A program made the translations under genes and the position numbers. Of a stretch of 56,798 nt of DNA, positions 28,097-36,815 are shown piece after piece; position 1 is the stretch's first letter; every line of letters begins with the position of its first letter. This DNA comes from Flavobacteriales bacterium (GTDB lineage Bacteria; Bacteroidota; Bacteroidia; Flavobacteriales_G; Salibacteraceae). The notes under the pieces are model-generated. The model ran no database searches, was not told the origin of the DNA, and saw only the letters and a list, made by a program, of their open reading frames with translations. The DNA lies in assembly GCA_020435995.1 (NCBI GenBank), contig JAGQYO010000017.1:1-56798 (forward strand). The letters are read 5' to 3'.

Positions 28097-29908
28097 TTAT
28101 TTTACTTCGATAGTGGCGTGTGCCAATTCTCGGATCTCAAATTCGTAAGCGTTCAGTTCGTTAAGAAAACGCTCTTTTAAGTCCATTTTAAACCCTTGCA
28201 TTTTAGCAAGTAAGTCCTTGTAGTATTGAATACCTTCTGACAAATTAGACTCAAATTTTTCGACGTATTTAACCCGTGCCTTGTTATCAAAATCTAAATC
28301 TAAGATTTGCTCCTTTAAGTAATCTACATACATTCCAAGTTCTTTGATAAACATGTGCGGACGAGAAACTTGACCAAGTATATCAAGCTTGCCATAAATA
28401 TGTTTTATCATTTCTTCAAGCGAATATGTTCTAGAAAAGTAAGCCAAGTTTGGACCAGGGCAAACAGAAACGCCATTACCTTCTAAACTAGCATCAATAT
28501 TATTTACCAGAAGGGAAGAGGTTCCCAAACCAACGCAAATGCAAGCTTTTTCAACAATTTTATTGTAGTTGCGCTCGTACAATTTTGGTTCAAGGTTTTG
28601 CGTTTTTAATTCTGCAATTTTTTTCTCTTGATATTGACGCGAAGCGGTGCAAATGGGAGTTTCTGTAAATTCTGTATTAAACATGAGCTTTTTTCTTATA
28701 CAAGGTGCCCCAGGTTTTCCTTTCTCAATCGCTTCTTGTTTTTGAATGTCTTTTGTATTTCCTTTCACAGAATTGAACGGAACCCCCAAAGGAGAAATAC
28801 CACTTAAGTATAAATCTTCTTCTTTGGCGCCAGCGAGCAAATCAAGTGTATCGTTGTCGATACTAACTGCCTCAGGTACCAGTAAAAAGGGAGAACCCCA
28901 ACCCGTAGAAATAAGGTCATATTCGTTCATTAAAAATTCTTGTTCTTCTGCCGTTCCAATACCGCCTTGAGCCGATACAGTGATGATCGGTGCTTCAATT
29001 GGCGCATTTTTTCCTAAACTATTCAGGGCATTGAGGTAGGTTTCACTAAGTTCCGATTCTAATGCAGCCTTATTAGATTTAAACTCATGAAGAATTGGCC
29101 CCAAAAGAAGACCTTGGGTAGCAAAGGCGTGGCCTCCGCAATTTAACCCAGATTCGATTCGGTATTCTGAAACCCAAATACCTTTGGCCGCAAGAAATTT
29201 ACCTTGAACTGCTGCCGAGCGATAGTCACTCACTTTGAGAATGATTTTTTTGGCAACTATTCCTTCACTGTTTGGGAAAAACGAGTCAAATTGGGTGAGA
29301 TAGGAATAGAGTTTAGGATTGAGTCCTGCCGAAAAAACCAGCGACGAATGAACCTTACTCTTTGCAAACCCTCGTATGGAGGCGTGTGCGTCATTGTATT
29401 CTGCCGGTAGTGCTATTTTACCAGGGCCATAATTCACGTTATCGAGCTTGGTCATCACATTTACGTCAATAGATCCAGCAGTAACAGAGTTTCTTAAATC
29501 TGATTCAAGTTTTGACTTCTCTTCTCCAGAGTTCAACGAAAGCATGCGGAGAAATTCCTGTTTTACAGGGGCAAAATCAGGTAGAAAATCAAAATATTTA
29601 TACAAATCATTTCCTTTAATAAAAGGAAGTGATTTTATCGATTCAATTTGATCTTGAATGTTGTCGTGCAATAGATCTAAATAAGCTGTTATTCTTTTGG
29701 CCCTAAAATCCTCATCTTTTGGTGAAATGAAGGTGTAAAACTGATTGAGTTTTTCGCAATAATGCTTTCGCATTTTTTCCATTAAAGTATCATCGCCAAG
29801 CGAAACAACAGAGCTTATTCCGAATTTCGCCACCTTTAAGGGCGAATCGAGGGTGAATCCAATACCCATCACAGGTATGTGGAACTTATGTTTATTTGAA
29901 TTGTTCAT
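28097..29908 (-). CDS. Conserved protein of unknown function, possibly a TIM-barrel flavoprotein
   Basis: 603 aa, soluble, no signal peptide. The N-terminus (KFHIPVMGIGFTLDSPLKVA then KFGISSVVSLGDDTL) and the central stretch ITVSAQGGIGTAEEQEFLMN with ISTGWGSPFLLVPEA recall the FMN-binding barrel of nitronate monooxygenase and IMP-dehydrogenase relatives (PxxxxGMG start; GGIG.xEx; G.GxxF). The match is loose and the protein is nearly twice as long. The second half has spaced cysteines (CIRKK, CTASRQ, KACICVG, CPGPN) that could bind a metal or Fe-S cluster. It follows nrdJ across a terminator. I cannot assign a reaction. Confidence 0.5.
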   Translation of the reverse strand: MNNSNKHKFHIPVMGIGFTLDSPLKVAKFGISSVVSLGDDTLMEKMRKHYCEKLNQFYTFISPKDEDFRAKRITAYLDLLHDNIQDQIESIKSLPFIKGNDLYKYFDFLPDFAPVKQEFLRMLSLNSGEEKSKLESDLRNSVTAGSIDVNVMTKLDNVNYGPGKIALPAEYNDAHASIRGFAKSKVHSSLVFSAGLNPKLYSYLTQFDSFFPNSEGIVAKKIILKVSDYRSAAVQGKFLAAKGIWVSEYRIESGLNCGGHAFATQGLLLGPILHEFKSNKAALESELSETYLNALNSLGKNAPIEAPIITVSAQGGIGTAEEQEFLMNEYDLISTGWGSPFLLVPEAVSIDNDTLDLLAGAKEEDLYLSGISPLGVPFNSVKGNTKDIQKQEAIEKGKPGAPCIRKKLMFNTEFTETPICTASRQYQEKKIAELKTQNLEPKLYERNYNKIVEKACICVGLGTSSLLVNNIDASLEGNGVSVCPGPNLAYFSRTYSLEEMIKHIYGKLDILGQVSRPHMFIKELGMYVDYLKEQILDLDFDNKARVKYVEKFESNLSEGIQYYKDLLAKMQGFKMDLKERFLNELNAYEFEIRELAHATIEVK

Positions 29909-29923
29909 ATTCTATAAATTAAA

Positions 29924-29957
29924 AGAGCGACTAGGAAAAATTCCTAGCCGCTTTTTG
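29924..29957 (-). terminator. Terminator after nrdJ
   Basis: On the minus strand AAAAAGCGGCTAGGAA, a short AT loop and TTCCTAGTCGCTCTTTT form an approximately 11-bp stem with one G-U pair, ending in a T-rich run between nrdJ and the 603-aa gene. Confidence 0.65.
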
Positions 29958-29987
29958 AAAGATTTGTTTAATTATTTCAATTGTCAT

Positions 29988-32585
29988 TTAACCACATTTT
30001 GAGTGGCCGCAACTCTTACAAGTTAAACAGCCTTCCTCGTATATTAATCCATTCGGGTCTTTACATTCAGGACAGATACGATCTGCCGCCTGAGTCCCAT
30101 TTGGTATAAATTTTTTGAGTGCCCTAATCACACCATTCCTCCAAGTGTTTATGGACTGATCATCAAGATGTAGGTTTTCTATTAGATGCACCACAAATGG
30201 GATGGGCATACCATGCCTGAGTACTCCTGAAATCAATTTGGCGTAATTCCAATATTCTTGGTTGAAGGAGCGCGACAAACCTTCTATGGTTACTCTATAT
30301 CCTTCTCTATCGGTATATCTGAAATCGTATCTATTAGAGCTGTTTTTCTTTTTCTTTTTTACTACCAAACCTTTTTCAACATAAGCAGGAAGTATAAATG
30401 AATGTTCAGCATGTCCTGTAAAAATCTCGTAAGGTTTACCATTCATCAACCCAACTACTGCAATCCATTTCTCGTTGTTGTTTTGAAATCTAACAACTTC
30501 TGCTTCGAGCTTTTTTGGTCTGGGAGGTGGAACACTTTCAATTATTTCTTGAATGCTTTGTTCTTTTGACTTTTCGTCAGATATAAGCACACCAGCTCTT
30601 GATCCGTCACGGTATACGGTTATGCCCTTTAGGCCTTTTTTCCACGATTCGAGATAGATGTTTCCCACCTCTTCAAGTGTAACGTCGTGTGGTAGGTTGA
30701 TGGTTGAACTTATTGAGTGTGTTACGTATTTCTGAACCACACTTTGTAGTGCTATCCTTTGTTTCCAATCAATTTCGTTTGCTGTAGACTGGTAATAAGG
30801 ACTTTGGTTTTCATCCGTTTTCCCACTAATGGTCATCCAGTCCTTTAATTTCTTGTGGTAAACCTTAAACTCTTCCCAGCTGTCGCCCATTTCATCTACA
30901 AAGGCAATATTTTCTTTGTTTTCTGTAGGGTTTACCTTACGTCTTCTAGTATAGGAAAGCATAAAGACAGGCTCTATTCCCGAAGATGTTTGGGCAAGCA
31001 TGCTTAGTGTACCAGTTGGAGCTACGGTGCTAATTGAAATATTTCTTCGACCGTGCTTCATCATTCGTGAATACACTTCAGGTAGCTCCTTTTTCATCAT
31101 TTGCACAAACTCAGAAGTCCTTTCAATCTTAGGATCAAATCCTTCAAATTTTCCTCGGGCTATAGCCATATCAATAGAGCTATCAAATTCTGCTCGAGCC
31201 TTTAGCTTCATTATTTTCTCTATTTCCTTGATGGCTTTTGCAGAGTCAAATTTGAGATTAAGAGCAGCCATAGCATCCGCCAAAGCAGTAAACCCTAAAC
31301 CAGTTCTCCTTCCTTTTTTTCCTGTTTCATACAAGAGTTTCCAAGTGTCTTTTTCTACCTGCTTGGTCGAATCAGGCTCTGGATCACTTTCAATTTTATT
31401 TAAAATTCGCTGAACCGCCTCAAGTTCCAAATCCACAAGGTCGTCCATTAATCGCTGAGATTCATAGGTCACTTCGTAGAATTTTTCCGCATCAAAAGAA
31501 GCTTCGGGAGTAAATGGTTTTTTAATAAAGCTGAACAAGTTGATGGCAATTAAACGACAACTATCGCCTCCTTGCATCGCAATTTCAGAACATGGGTTGG
31601 TAGATACATTTTTAAATTCAGGATAAACCGAAGAAGTAGAATACTTGTGTTGTCGATCCCAGAAAATTAGTCCTGGTTCTGCTGTATTGTGTGCGCATTT
31701 AACTATGGTGTTCCAAAGTTCTCGTGCATCTATCGTTTTTGTGTATTTCGGTTCATTCGAATCAATAGGCCACCTTTGTGTGTACTCAGAATTAGCCTCA
31801 ACTGCTTCCATAAATTCGTCGGACAATCGAATGGAAACATTAGCGCCTGTTACTTTATTTAAGTCTTGTTTTTTAGTAATAAATTCTTCAATATCTGGAT
31901 GTGCAATATCCATGGTGAGCATCAAAGCACCTCGACGTCCATTTTGGGCAACTTCACGGGTCGTATTGGAAAACCTTTCCATAAAAGAAGCTGCACCGGT
32001 TGTGGTACCAGCTGAATTAGAAACAGCAGTTCCTGAAGGACGAAGACCTGAAATATCGATACCGACGCCACAACGCCTTTTAAAAAGCTGCGCCAATTGT
32101 TGGTCTGCCAAAAACACTCCTCCATAAGAGTCGTATAATGCAGGCATTACGATACAATTAGAGAGTGAAGCGAGTCTAAACCTATTTCCCAAGCTCGCCA
32201 TTACACTGCCTTGAGGAATCACATATTTAAAATCTTTGAATAAGTTGTAGATCTTTTCGAAGGTAAGCGCCTTTCTGTTTTGACCGTATGCTGAGAGGAG
32301 GGAGGTACTGCCGTTCAAATGTATTCTTTCATCATATCCAGCTTCAATTCTTGCAAATTCCTTAGCAAGTCTTCGGTGCATGGCATCTGGTGTTGCTTCC
32401 AAAAATTGATCATCTAAATTTGTTAGCGCGTACTTATTCATCCAAGTTGTGGCCGCTAATTCATCACCATCAAAATAGCTCAAGGATTGAGTTAGCACCT
32501 CTTCTTTGCTATAAATCTTTTCATCGCCAAGATGTTGGTCTAATTTCGTCTCTGATGTTCTTTTTGCTATCTGAATTGTGTCCAT
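29988..32585 (-). CDS. nrdJ: Adenosylcobalamin-dependent (class II) ribonucleotide reductase
   Basis: 865 aa. It reduces ribonucleotides to deoxyribonucleotides using B12 and needs no oxygen. Seen: the N-terminal substrate region (SLGNRFRLASLSNCIVMPAL), the NPCSEIAMQGGDSCRL active-site cysteine loop near residue 335, the RRNISISTVAPTGTLSML barrel strand, a TSCPD domain (about 695-810), and a C-terminal zinc ribbon with CPEC and CxSCGxSxCG cysteines, which probably relays electrons. The length suits the family. Working with or without oxygen fits the anaerobic genes nearby. The upstream 182-base gap has no clear Fnr-type palindrome. Confidence 0.93.
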   Translation of the reverse strand: MDTIQIAKRTSETKLDQHLGDEKIYSKEEVLTQSLSYFDGDELAATTWMNKYALTNLDDQFLEATPDAMHRRLAKEFARIEAGYDERIHLNGSTSLLSAYGQNRKALTFEKIYNLFKDFKYVIPQGSVMASLGNRFRLASLSNCIVMPALYDSYGGVFLADQQLAQLFKRRCGVGIDISGLRPSGTAVSNSAGTTTGAASFMERFSNTTREVAQNGRRGALMLTMDIAHPDIEEFITKKQDLNKVTGANVSIRLSDEFMEAVEANSEYTQRWPIDSNEPKYTKTIDARELWNTIVKCAHNTAEPGLIFWDRQHKYSTSSVYPEFKNVSTNPCSEIAMQGGDSCRLIAINLFSFIKKPFTPEASFDAEKFYEVTYESQRLMDDLVDLELEAVQRILNKIESDPEPDSTKQVEKDTWKLLYETGKKGRRTGLGFTALADAMAALNLKFDSAKAIKEIEKIMKLKARAEFDSSIDMAIARGKFEGFDPKIERTSEFVQMMKKELPEVYSRMMKHGRRNISISTVAPTGTLSMLAQTSSGIEPVFMLSYTRRRKVNPTENKENIAFVDEMGDSWEEFKVYHKKLKDWMTISGKTDENQSPYYQSTANEIDWKQRIALQSVVQKYVTHSISSTINLPHDVTLEEVGNIYLESWKKGLKGITVYRDGSRAGVLISDEKSKEQSIQEIIESVPPPRPKKLEAEVVRFQNNNEKWIAVVGLMNGKPYEIFTGHAEHSFILPAYVEKGLVVKKKKKNSSNRYDFRYTDREGYRVTIEGLSRSFNQEYWNYAKLISGVLRHGMPIPFVVHLIENLHLDDQSINTWRNGVIRALKKFIPNGTQAADRICPECKDPNGLIYEEGCLTCKSCGHSKCG

Positions 32586-32767
32586 GCTTATGTGTTTTGT
32601 AAGAATAAAGTGATTTTCTAACTGAGTTTTACCTCAAATTATACTCACAATTATATCAATACACAGGGGGCAAAGGTCGGTATTTTAATTTGATTTATAC
32701 ACGTAATTATCAACATATAACACTGGTAATAAGGCATATAAGAACATGTTATAAGTCATAGTTTTTT

Positions 32768-34258
32768 TCAAAAAGTCTTCAAAGTTTGTTCGATAATTAG
32801 TTGTGCAACTAAGAAAAGATTGTTTGTCTTATGCCACTCTATTGGTTTAAGGGAATTTTTATCCAGATTCCGGAAAGATAAAAACAGGTTGTCCAATTCT
32901 TGTTGAGCATCTAGGACTGAATTTTTAGATTTGATCACACCCACCTTTGAAGTCATCAGATTTTTTAATTCTCTGATGAATTTATTTTCACTTGTATCTG
33001 CTAAACTTGATGGTTTTATCCAAAAAAAGTCAAAGTTCGATGGTCTCCCTGTTTTTTCCATTTTTGAGGAAATGCTTTCGCAAATCTGGTCTGAAAAAAC
33101 CAATGCTTCTAGCAACGAATTTGATGCCAAGCGGTTCGATCCATGTAGGCCTGTATAAGCGCATTCACCTGCGGCGTATAGATTTTCAATATTCGTTTCG
33201 CCATAAATGTTGGTAGCTATACCACCACATAAATAATGGGCTGCAGGAGCAATAGGAAGTAGTTGTTTACTAGGGTCATATCCTACTTCTTTGCACTTTG
33301 TGTAGATTTTTGGGAATTTAGATTTAAAACTAGTTGAATCTAAATGTCGGCAATCGAGATAAACTTTTCGTTTGTTTTTTAATTGTTCGGTCGCAATTCC
33401 AAGAGAAACAATATCTCTCGTAGCGAGTTCACCTCTTTCATCCCAATCAAACAAAAAGCGATCACCCAATTCGTTTACAACATAAGCCCCAAAACCTCTT
33501 ACTGCCTCCGAAATCAAAAAAGTAGGGTTGTTAGGGAAATCTAATGCTGTGGGGTGGAACTGGATATAATTCATGTCCTCTATTTTAACCCCTGCACGAA
33601 GAGCCATAGCAATGCCATCACCTGTGCAAACCACTGGATTGGTTGTGCTGCTAAATACTTGTCCAACTCCTCCTGTGGCCAATACTATGAAATTGGCACT
33701 AAGGGTTATGGAATCTTCTACATTTGGAATCAGACAAGTAATGCCTTTACATATTGTTTGGCCCTTATGGTTGATCTCAACTTGTAAGTCGGTGGCAAAA
33801 AAATGTTCGAATAGCACAATGTTTTCAAGTGAAAGCGCTTTCTTCACTAAGGTTTCATGTATTTCCTTTCCTGTAGAATCTTCATGGTGTACTATTCTGT
33901 TCATGGAATGACCACCCTCTAACCCCAAACTATAATTCCCCTTGGAATCAATGTCGAATTTCATTCCCCAGTTGATTAGCTCATTCATTTTTTGGGCGGC
34001 GTTTTCAACTACATGGTTTACCACCTCTAACTGATTCAAGTATTTTCCAGCTTTTAGGGTGTCATTGGCATGATTGGCAGTGGAGTCGGCAGGGTGAAGG
34101 GCAACAGCAATACCACCTTGGGCTTCATAAGTGCCTGAAACATCGAGCTTATTCTTACACAGTATGATAACACGTTGATAAGGATTCTTCTCGGCTATTT
34201 TAATGGCGATGGAGAGTCCTGCTAAACCGGCGCCTACAATTATGGTGTCTGCTTCCAT
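32768..34258 (-). CDS. nadB: L-aspartate oxidase
   Basis: 496 aa. First step of de novo NAD synthesis: L-aspartate to iminoaspartate, FAD-dependent, using O2 or fumarate as acceptor. The N-terminal dinucleotide-binding motif is VGAGLAGLSIAIKIAEKNP (about 8-26). EAQGGIAVALHPADS is near residue 45, the flavoprotein active region HPTALDFPNNPTFLISEAVRG near 235-255, and the FAD motif AGECAYTGLHGSNRLASNSL near 365. The C-terminal helical domain is shorter than in E. coli. It lies 8 bases behind nadA. Confidence 0.93.
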   Translation of the reverse strand: MEADTIIVGAGLAGLSIAIKIAEKNPYQRVIILCKNKLDVSGTYEAQGGIAVALHPADSTANHANDTLKAGKYLNQLEVVNHVVENAAQKMNELINWGMKFDIDSKGNYSLGLEGGHSMNRIVHHEDSTGKEIHETLVKKALSLENIVLFEHFFATDLQVEINHKGQTICKGITCLIPNVEDSITLSANFIVLATGGVGQVFSSTTNPVVCTGDGIAMALRAGVKIEDMNYIQFHPTALDFPNNPTFLISEAVRGFGAYVVNELGDRFLFDWDERGELATRDIVSLGIATEQLKNKRKVYLDCRHLDSTSFKSKFPKIYTKCKEVGYDPSKQLLPIAPAAHYLCGGIATNIYGETNIENLYAAGECAYTGLHGSNRLASNSLLEALVFSDQICESISSKMEKTGRPSNFDFFWIKPSSLADTSENKFIRELKNLMTSKVGVIKSKNSVLDAQQELDNLFLSFRNLDKNSLKPIEWHKTNNLFLVAQLIIEQTLKTF

Positions 34259-34266
34259 GGCAATAC

Positions 34267-35217
34267 TTAAGAAAGTGCCAGCATTCGCTGTATCGGAATT
34301 AATGCTTCATTAATAAGATGCTGATCGAGGGTTATTTCTGGGGTTTCATTTTTTAAGCACAAATAAAGTTTTTCAATCGAGTTCATTTTCATAAACCCGC
34401 ACTCTGAGCATGCACAAGTATTGTTTTCCTTTGCTGGAGCTGGAATCAGTTTTTTATGGGGTACAACTTGCTGCATTTTGTGTAAAATTCCCGCTTCTGT
34501 AGCTACAATGAATGAAGTACATTCTTGTGTTTTGACGTGCTCGATTAATTGAGAAGTTGAGCCTATAAAATTAGCGACGTCTAGGATAAATCCTTCGGAT
34601 TCGGGATGCGCAATTATTTGAGCTGTTGGATGTTCCTTGTGAAGTGAAATTAATTTGTCCAGCGAAAAGGACTCATGAACTATACATGAACCTTCCCATA
34701 AATCCATTTTTCGGCCAGTTATTTCCATAATATATCGACCAAGGTTCTTGTCGGGTGCAAACAAAATAGGTTTGGTTGCAGGAATCGAACGGATAATTGC
34801 CTCAGCATTAGACGAGGTACAAACCAAATCGCTAAGTGCCTTTACTTCGGCAGAAGTGTTTACATAAGATACTACAATGTGATTGGGGTTTTCAATTTTG
34901 AATTTTTTCAGGTCTTCTGCTGAGCAAGACTCGGCCAAAGAACACCCAGCTGCCAAATCGGGGAGGAGTACTTTTTTTGAGGGGTTCAATATTTTGGCGG
35001 TTTCCGCCATAAAATGAACTCCGGCAAATACAATTATTGAGGCTGTGGTGCTTGCGGCTTTTTTAGACAAATCGAGGCTATCACCCACAAAGTCAGCAAC
35101 TTCTTGAATATCGGGCTGTTGATAATAATGCGCCAATATAACGGCATCCTTTTCGACTCGTAGCCTGTTGATCTCTTCTATCCAATAATTAGTTTGATCT
35201 GATATATTTTGAGACAT
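34267..35217 (-). CDS. nadA: Quinolinate synthase
   Basis: 316 aa. It condenses iminoaspartate with dihydroxyacetone phosphate to quinolinate and carries a 4Fe-4S cluster. Motifs: AHYYQQPDIQEVADFVGDS (about 29-47), DLAAGCSLAESC (Cys92), EGSCIVHE (Cys178) and CACSECGFMKMN (Cys270/273), supplying the three conserved cluster ligands. Length and order fit the NadA family. It is co-transcribed with nadB; nadC is not in the window. The oxygen-sensitive cluster suits an organism that lives partly without oxygen. Confidence 0.94.
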   Translation of the reverse strand: MSQNISDQTNYWIEEINRLRVEKDAVILAHYYQQPDIQEVADFVGDSLDLSKKAASTTASIIVFAGVHFMAETAKILNPSKKVLLPDLAAGCSLAESCSAEDLKKFKIENPNHIVVSYVNTSAEVKALSDLVCTSSNAEAIIRSIPATKPILFAPDKNLGRYIMEITGRKMDLWEGSCIVHESFSLDKLISLHKEHPTAQIIAHPESEGFILDVANFIGSTSQLIEHVKTQECTSFIVATEAGILHKMQQVVPHKKLIPAPAKENNTCACSECGFMKMNSIEKLYLCLKNETPEITLDQHLINEALIPIQRMLALS

Positions 35218-35264
35218 TTTTAATGGGTGTAAATTTTAGTTTGACCAATTTAATGGCAAATTTT

Positions 35265-35897
35265 TCAGGCCATATTGGCGAAAAATTGTTTTTCCTTAAT
35301 CCATACATTTCCCCGAGTAGTGCGAAGAATGCCTTCTTTTTGAAACTGGTCGAGTATTTTTTTGACATATACTGGAGTTGAGCCCACAATATTTGCCAAG
35401 TCTTTGATTGATATTCCTAAAGCCAGCTCTGCATCTTCATTTTGTTCGCTAGTGTAGTGCTTCATTACTGCAATAAGACGCTCTTGTGTATTGGCTTTTT
35501 TAAAATAGAGAATGAGGGATTCGAGATAATTAAGCCTATTGGAAAGCAACCTGAAAAGCTCTGTTTTGAGCTCCAAATCGGATTCAATTAGTTTTTGAAA
35601 AGTAGCCGCAGAAATAAAACGCAATTTACAATTTGTAGATGCCGTTGCTTTTAATTTATAAAGGCCATTTGGGTTAGAAAATGAGGCCAGACCAATAATT
35701 TCATGTACGCTGGCAATCCACAGGGTTGTGTATTTGTTCGCCTTGAATTGTTCGAGTTTTACTTTACCAGAAAGCACAAAGTAGATGCCCAAAAAAGGAG
35801 TATCGTTTTTATAAATAAGATCACCTTTTTTGAAATGACATGTTTTTGTTAAACCCTCACCCATGTTCGATAGTCGGATCTCTAGTTTATTCATCAT
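35265..35897 (-). CDS. Crp/Fnr family regulator without Fe-S cysteines
   Basis: 210 aa from the ATG at 35897 (or 35894). The frame is open to a GTG at 36023, but those 42 codons do not resemble the family and contain a promoter element. A cyclic-nucleotide-type beta barrel (FKKGDLIYKNDTPFLGIYFV ... IIGLASFSN) is followed by a dimer helix and a helix-turn-helix (ISIKDLANIVGSTPVYVKKI). The N-terminal cysteine set of FNR is absent, so any signal is different. It lies behind fnr and before nadA. Confidence 0.8.
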   Translation of the reverse strand: MMNKLEIRLSNMGEGLTKTCHFKKGDLIYKNDTPFLGIYFVLSGKVKLEQFKANKYTTLWIASVHEIIGLASFSNPNGLYKLKATASTNCKLRFISAATFQKLIESDLELKTELFRLLSNRLNYLESLILYFKKANTQERLIAVMKHYTSEQNEDAELALGISIKDLANIVGSTPVYVKKILDQFQKEGILRTTRGNVWIKEKQFFANMA

Positions 35898-35921
35898 CCA
35901 ATTTGAATCAATAGAAGTATC

Positions 35922-35952
35922 CAAATCTAGCGGGAAAGTCAAGTATGACAAA
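35922..35952 (-). promoter_or_regulatory. Promoter of the second Crp/Fnr gene
   Basis: On the minus strand TTTG (35952-35949), 19 bases, then TAGATTTG (35929-35922) match the -33/-7 pair well. It lies 24 bases before the ATG at 35897, supporting that start over the upstream GTG. Confidence 0.55.
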
Positions 35953-36015
35953 TGATGTGGCTCATACAGTTGGCTGGCAAAACTAAAAATATTGACGGGA
36001 AGTGCTAGCAAGTGC

Positions 36016-36723
36016 TTAATCACATAAATTGGCTGTTCGCACCAGCTCTTTTAAATTGACAATTCGAATTTCTTTGCCAACTAGCTCGATAATTCCATCA
36101 CTTTTTAAGGTAGACAACGTTCTAATGCTGGTTTCGGTTGTTACTCCTGCCATATCACCTATTTCTCTTCGAGTAAGTGACACTTTTAATGCACCATTTT
36201 CGTTCATTCCAAACCGCTCCTTCAAAATCAACAATGATTCTGCAATTCGCTCCAAAACGGGCTTTTGTGAGATATTTACTAGTTTTTGTTCTGAGTTTTT
36301 TAAGTCATTTGCAAGCAGTTTTATAATCTCAAATGAGAAGTTGTTGTTTTTTCCAACCAACTCAAAAAAGTTACTCCGAGATATGTGGCATACGTAGGTG
36401 TCTTCCATAGCTGTGGCAGTGCCTCTATAGGTATCACCACTCAATAGTGCGCGGTAGCCCAATACGTCAGATTCGTTGGCAAATCGAACTATTTGGTCCT
36501 TGCCTTCATCTCCGAATTTCGAGATTTTAACCTTGCCTTTGTAAATACAAAACAAGCCATTTGGATGATTGTCTTCATAGAAGATTACCTGTCCTTTTTT
36601 GTAAAAGTTACTGCCTTTGTCGCGCGAGAGTAAATCTTTTTCTTCCATTGAAAGATGGCAGAACACGCCAGTCTTGTTTTCGCATTGATTACAGTCACAA
36701 ATTTCTATTGAATGCCGTCCCAT
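36016..36723 (-). CDS. fnr: FNR-type oxygen-sensing regulator
   Basis: 235 aa. N-terminal cysteines at 9, 11, 14 and 22 (CDCNQC ... FCHL) and Cys112 in TYVCHIS correspond to the 4Fe-4S ligands of E. coli FNR (C20-x2-C23-x5-C29 and C122, the last in a VCEI context). The effector barrel spans about 35-130. The C-terminal helix-turn-helix is REIGDMAGVTTETSIRTLST, with the E-x-S-x-R recognition pattern of FNR, expected to read TGAT half-sites. Such a site lies 80 bases upstream of its own gene. I infer a dimeric activator of nar, nor and related genes that works when oxygen is low and the cluster is intact. Confidence 0.85.
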   Translation of the reverse strand: MGRHSIEICDCNQCENKTGVFCHLSMEEKDLLSRDKGSNFYKKGQVIFYEDNHPNGLFCIYKGKVKISKFGDEGKDQIVRFANESDVLGYRALLSGDTYRGTATAMEDTYVCHISRSNFFELVGKNNNFSFEIIKLLANDLKNSEQKLVNISQKPVLERIAESLLILKERFGMNENGALKVSLTRREIGDMAGVTTETSIRTLSTLKSDGIIELVGKEIRIVNLKELVRTANLCD

Positions 36724-36747
36724 ATCATCTTACTTTATGATGAGGAT

Positions 36748-36755
36748 CAAAGATA
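36748..36755 (-). promoter_or_regulatory. -7 element of fnr
   Basis: The minus strand reads TATCTTTG, an exact TAnnTTTG match, 24 bases before the fnr ATG. The palindrome at 36801 is centred about 66 bases upstream of the expected transcription start. Confidence 0.5.
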
Positions 36756-36800
36756 ATGGTGAGATTTTAGTTAATTGGCCTGAAATCGTCAAGTTGAATT

Positions 36801-36814
36801 ATGATTTAAATCAT
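36801..36814. promoter_or_regulatory. FNR-type palindrome upstream of fnr
   Basis: ATGATTTAAATCAT is a perfect 14-base palindrome with the core TGAT-N4-ATCA. It sits between the norB stop and the fnr promoter and could serve autoregulation. Confidence 0.6.
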
Positions 36815-36815
36815 T

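Noticed and set aside
36016-36023. GTG at 36023 as start of the second Crp/Fnr gene, overlapping fnr
   Set aside because: The added 42 residues do not fit the family, and a good promoter lies inside them, so the ATG at 35897 was preferred.
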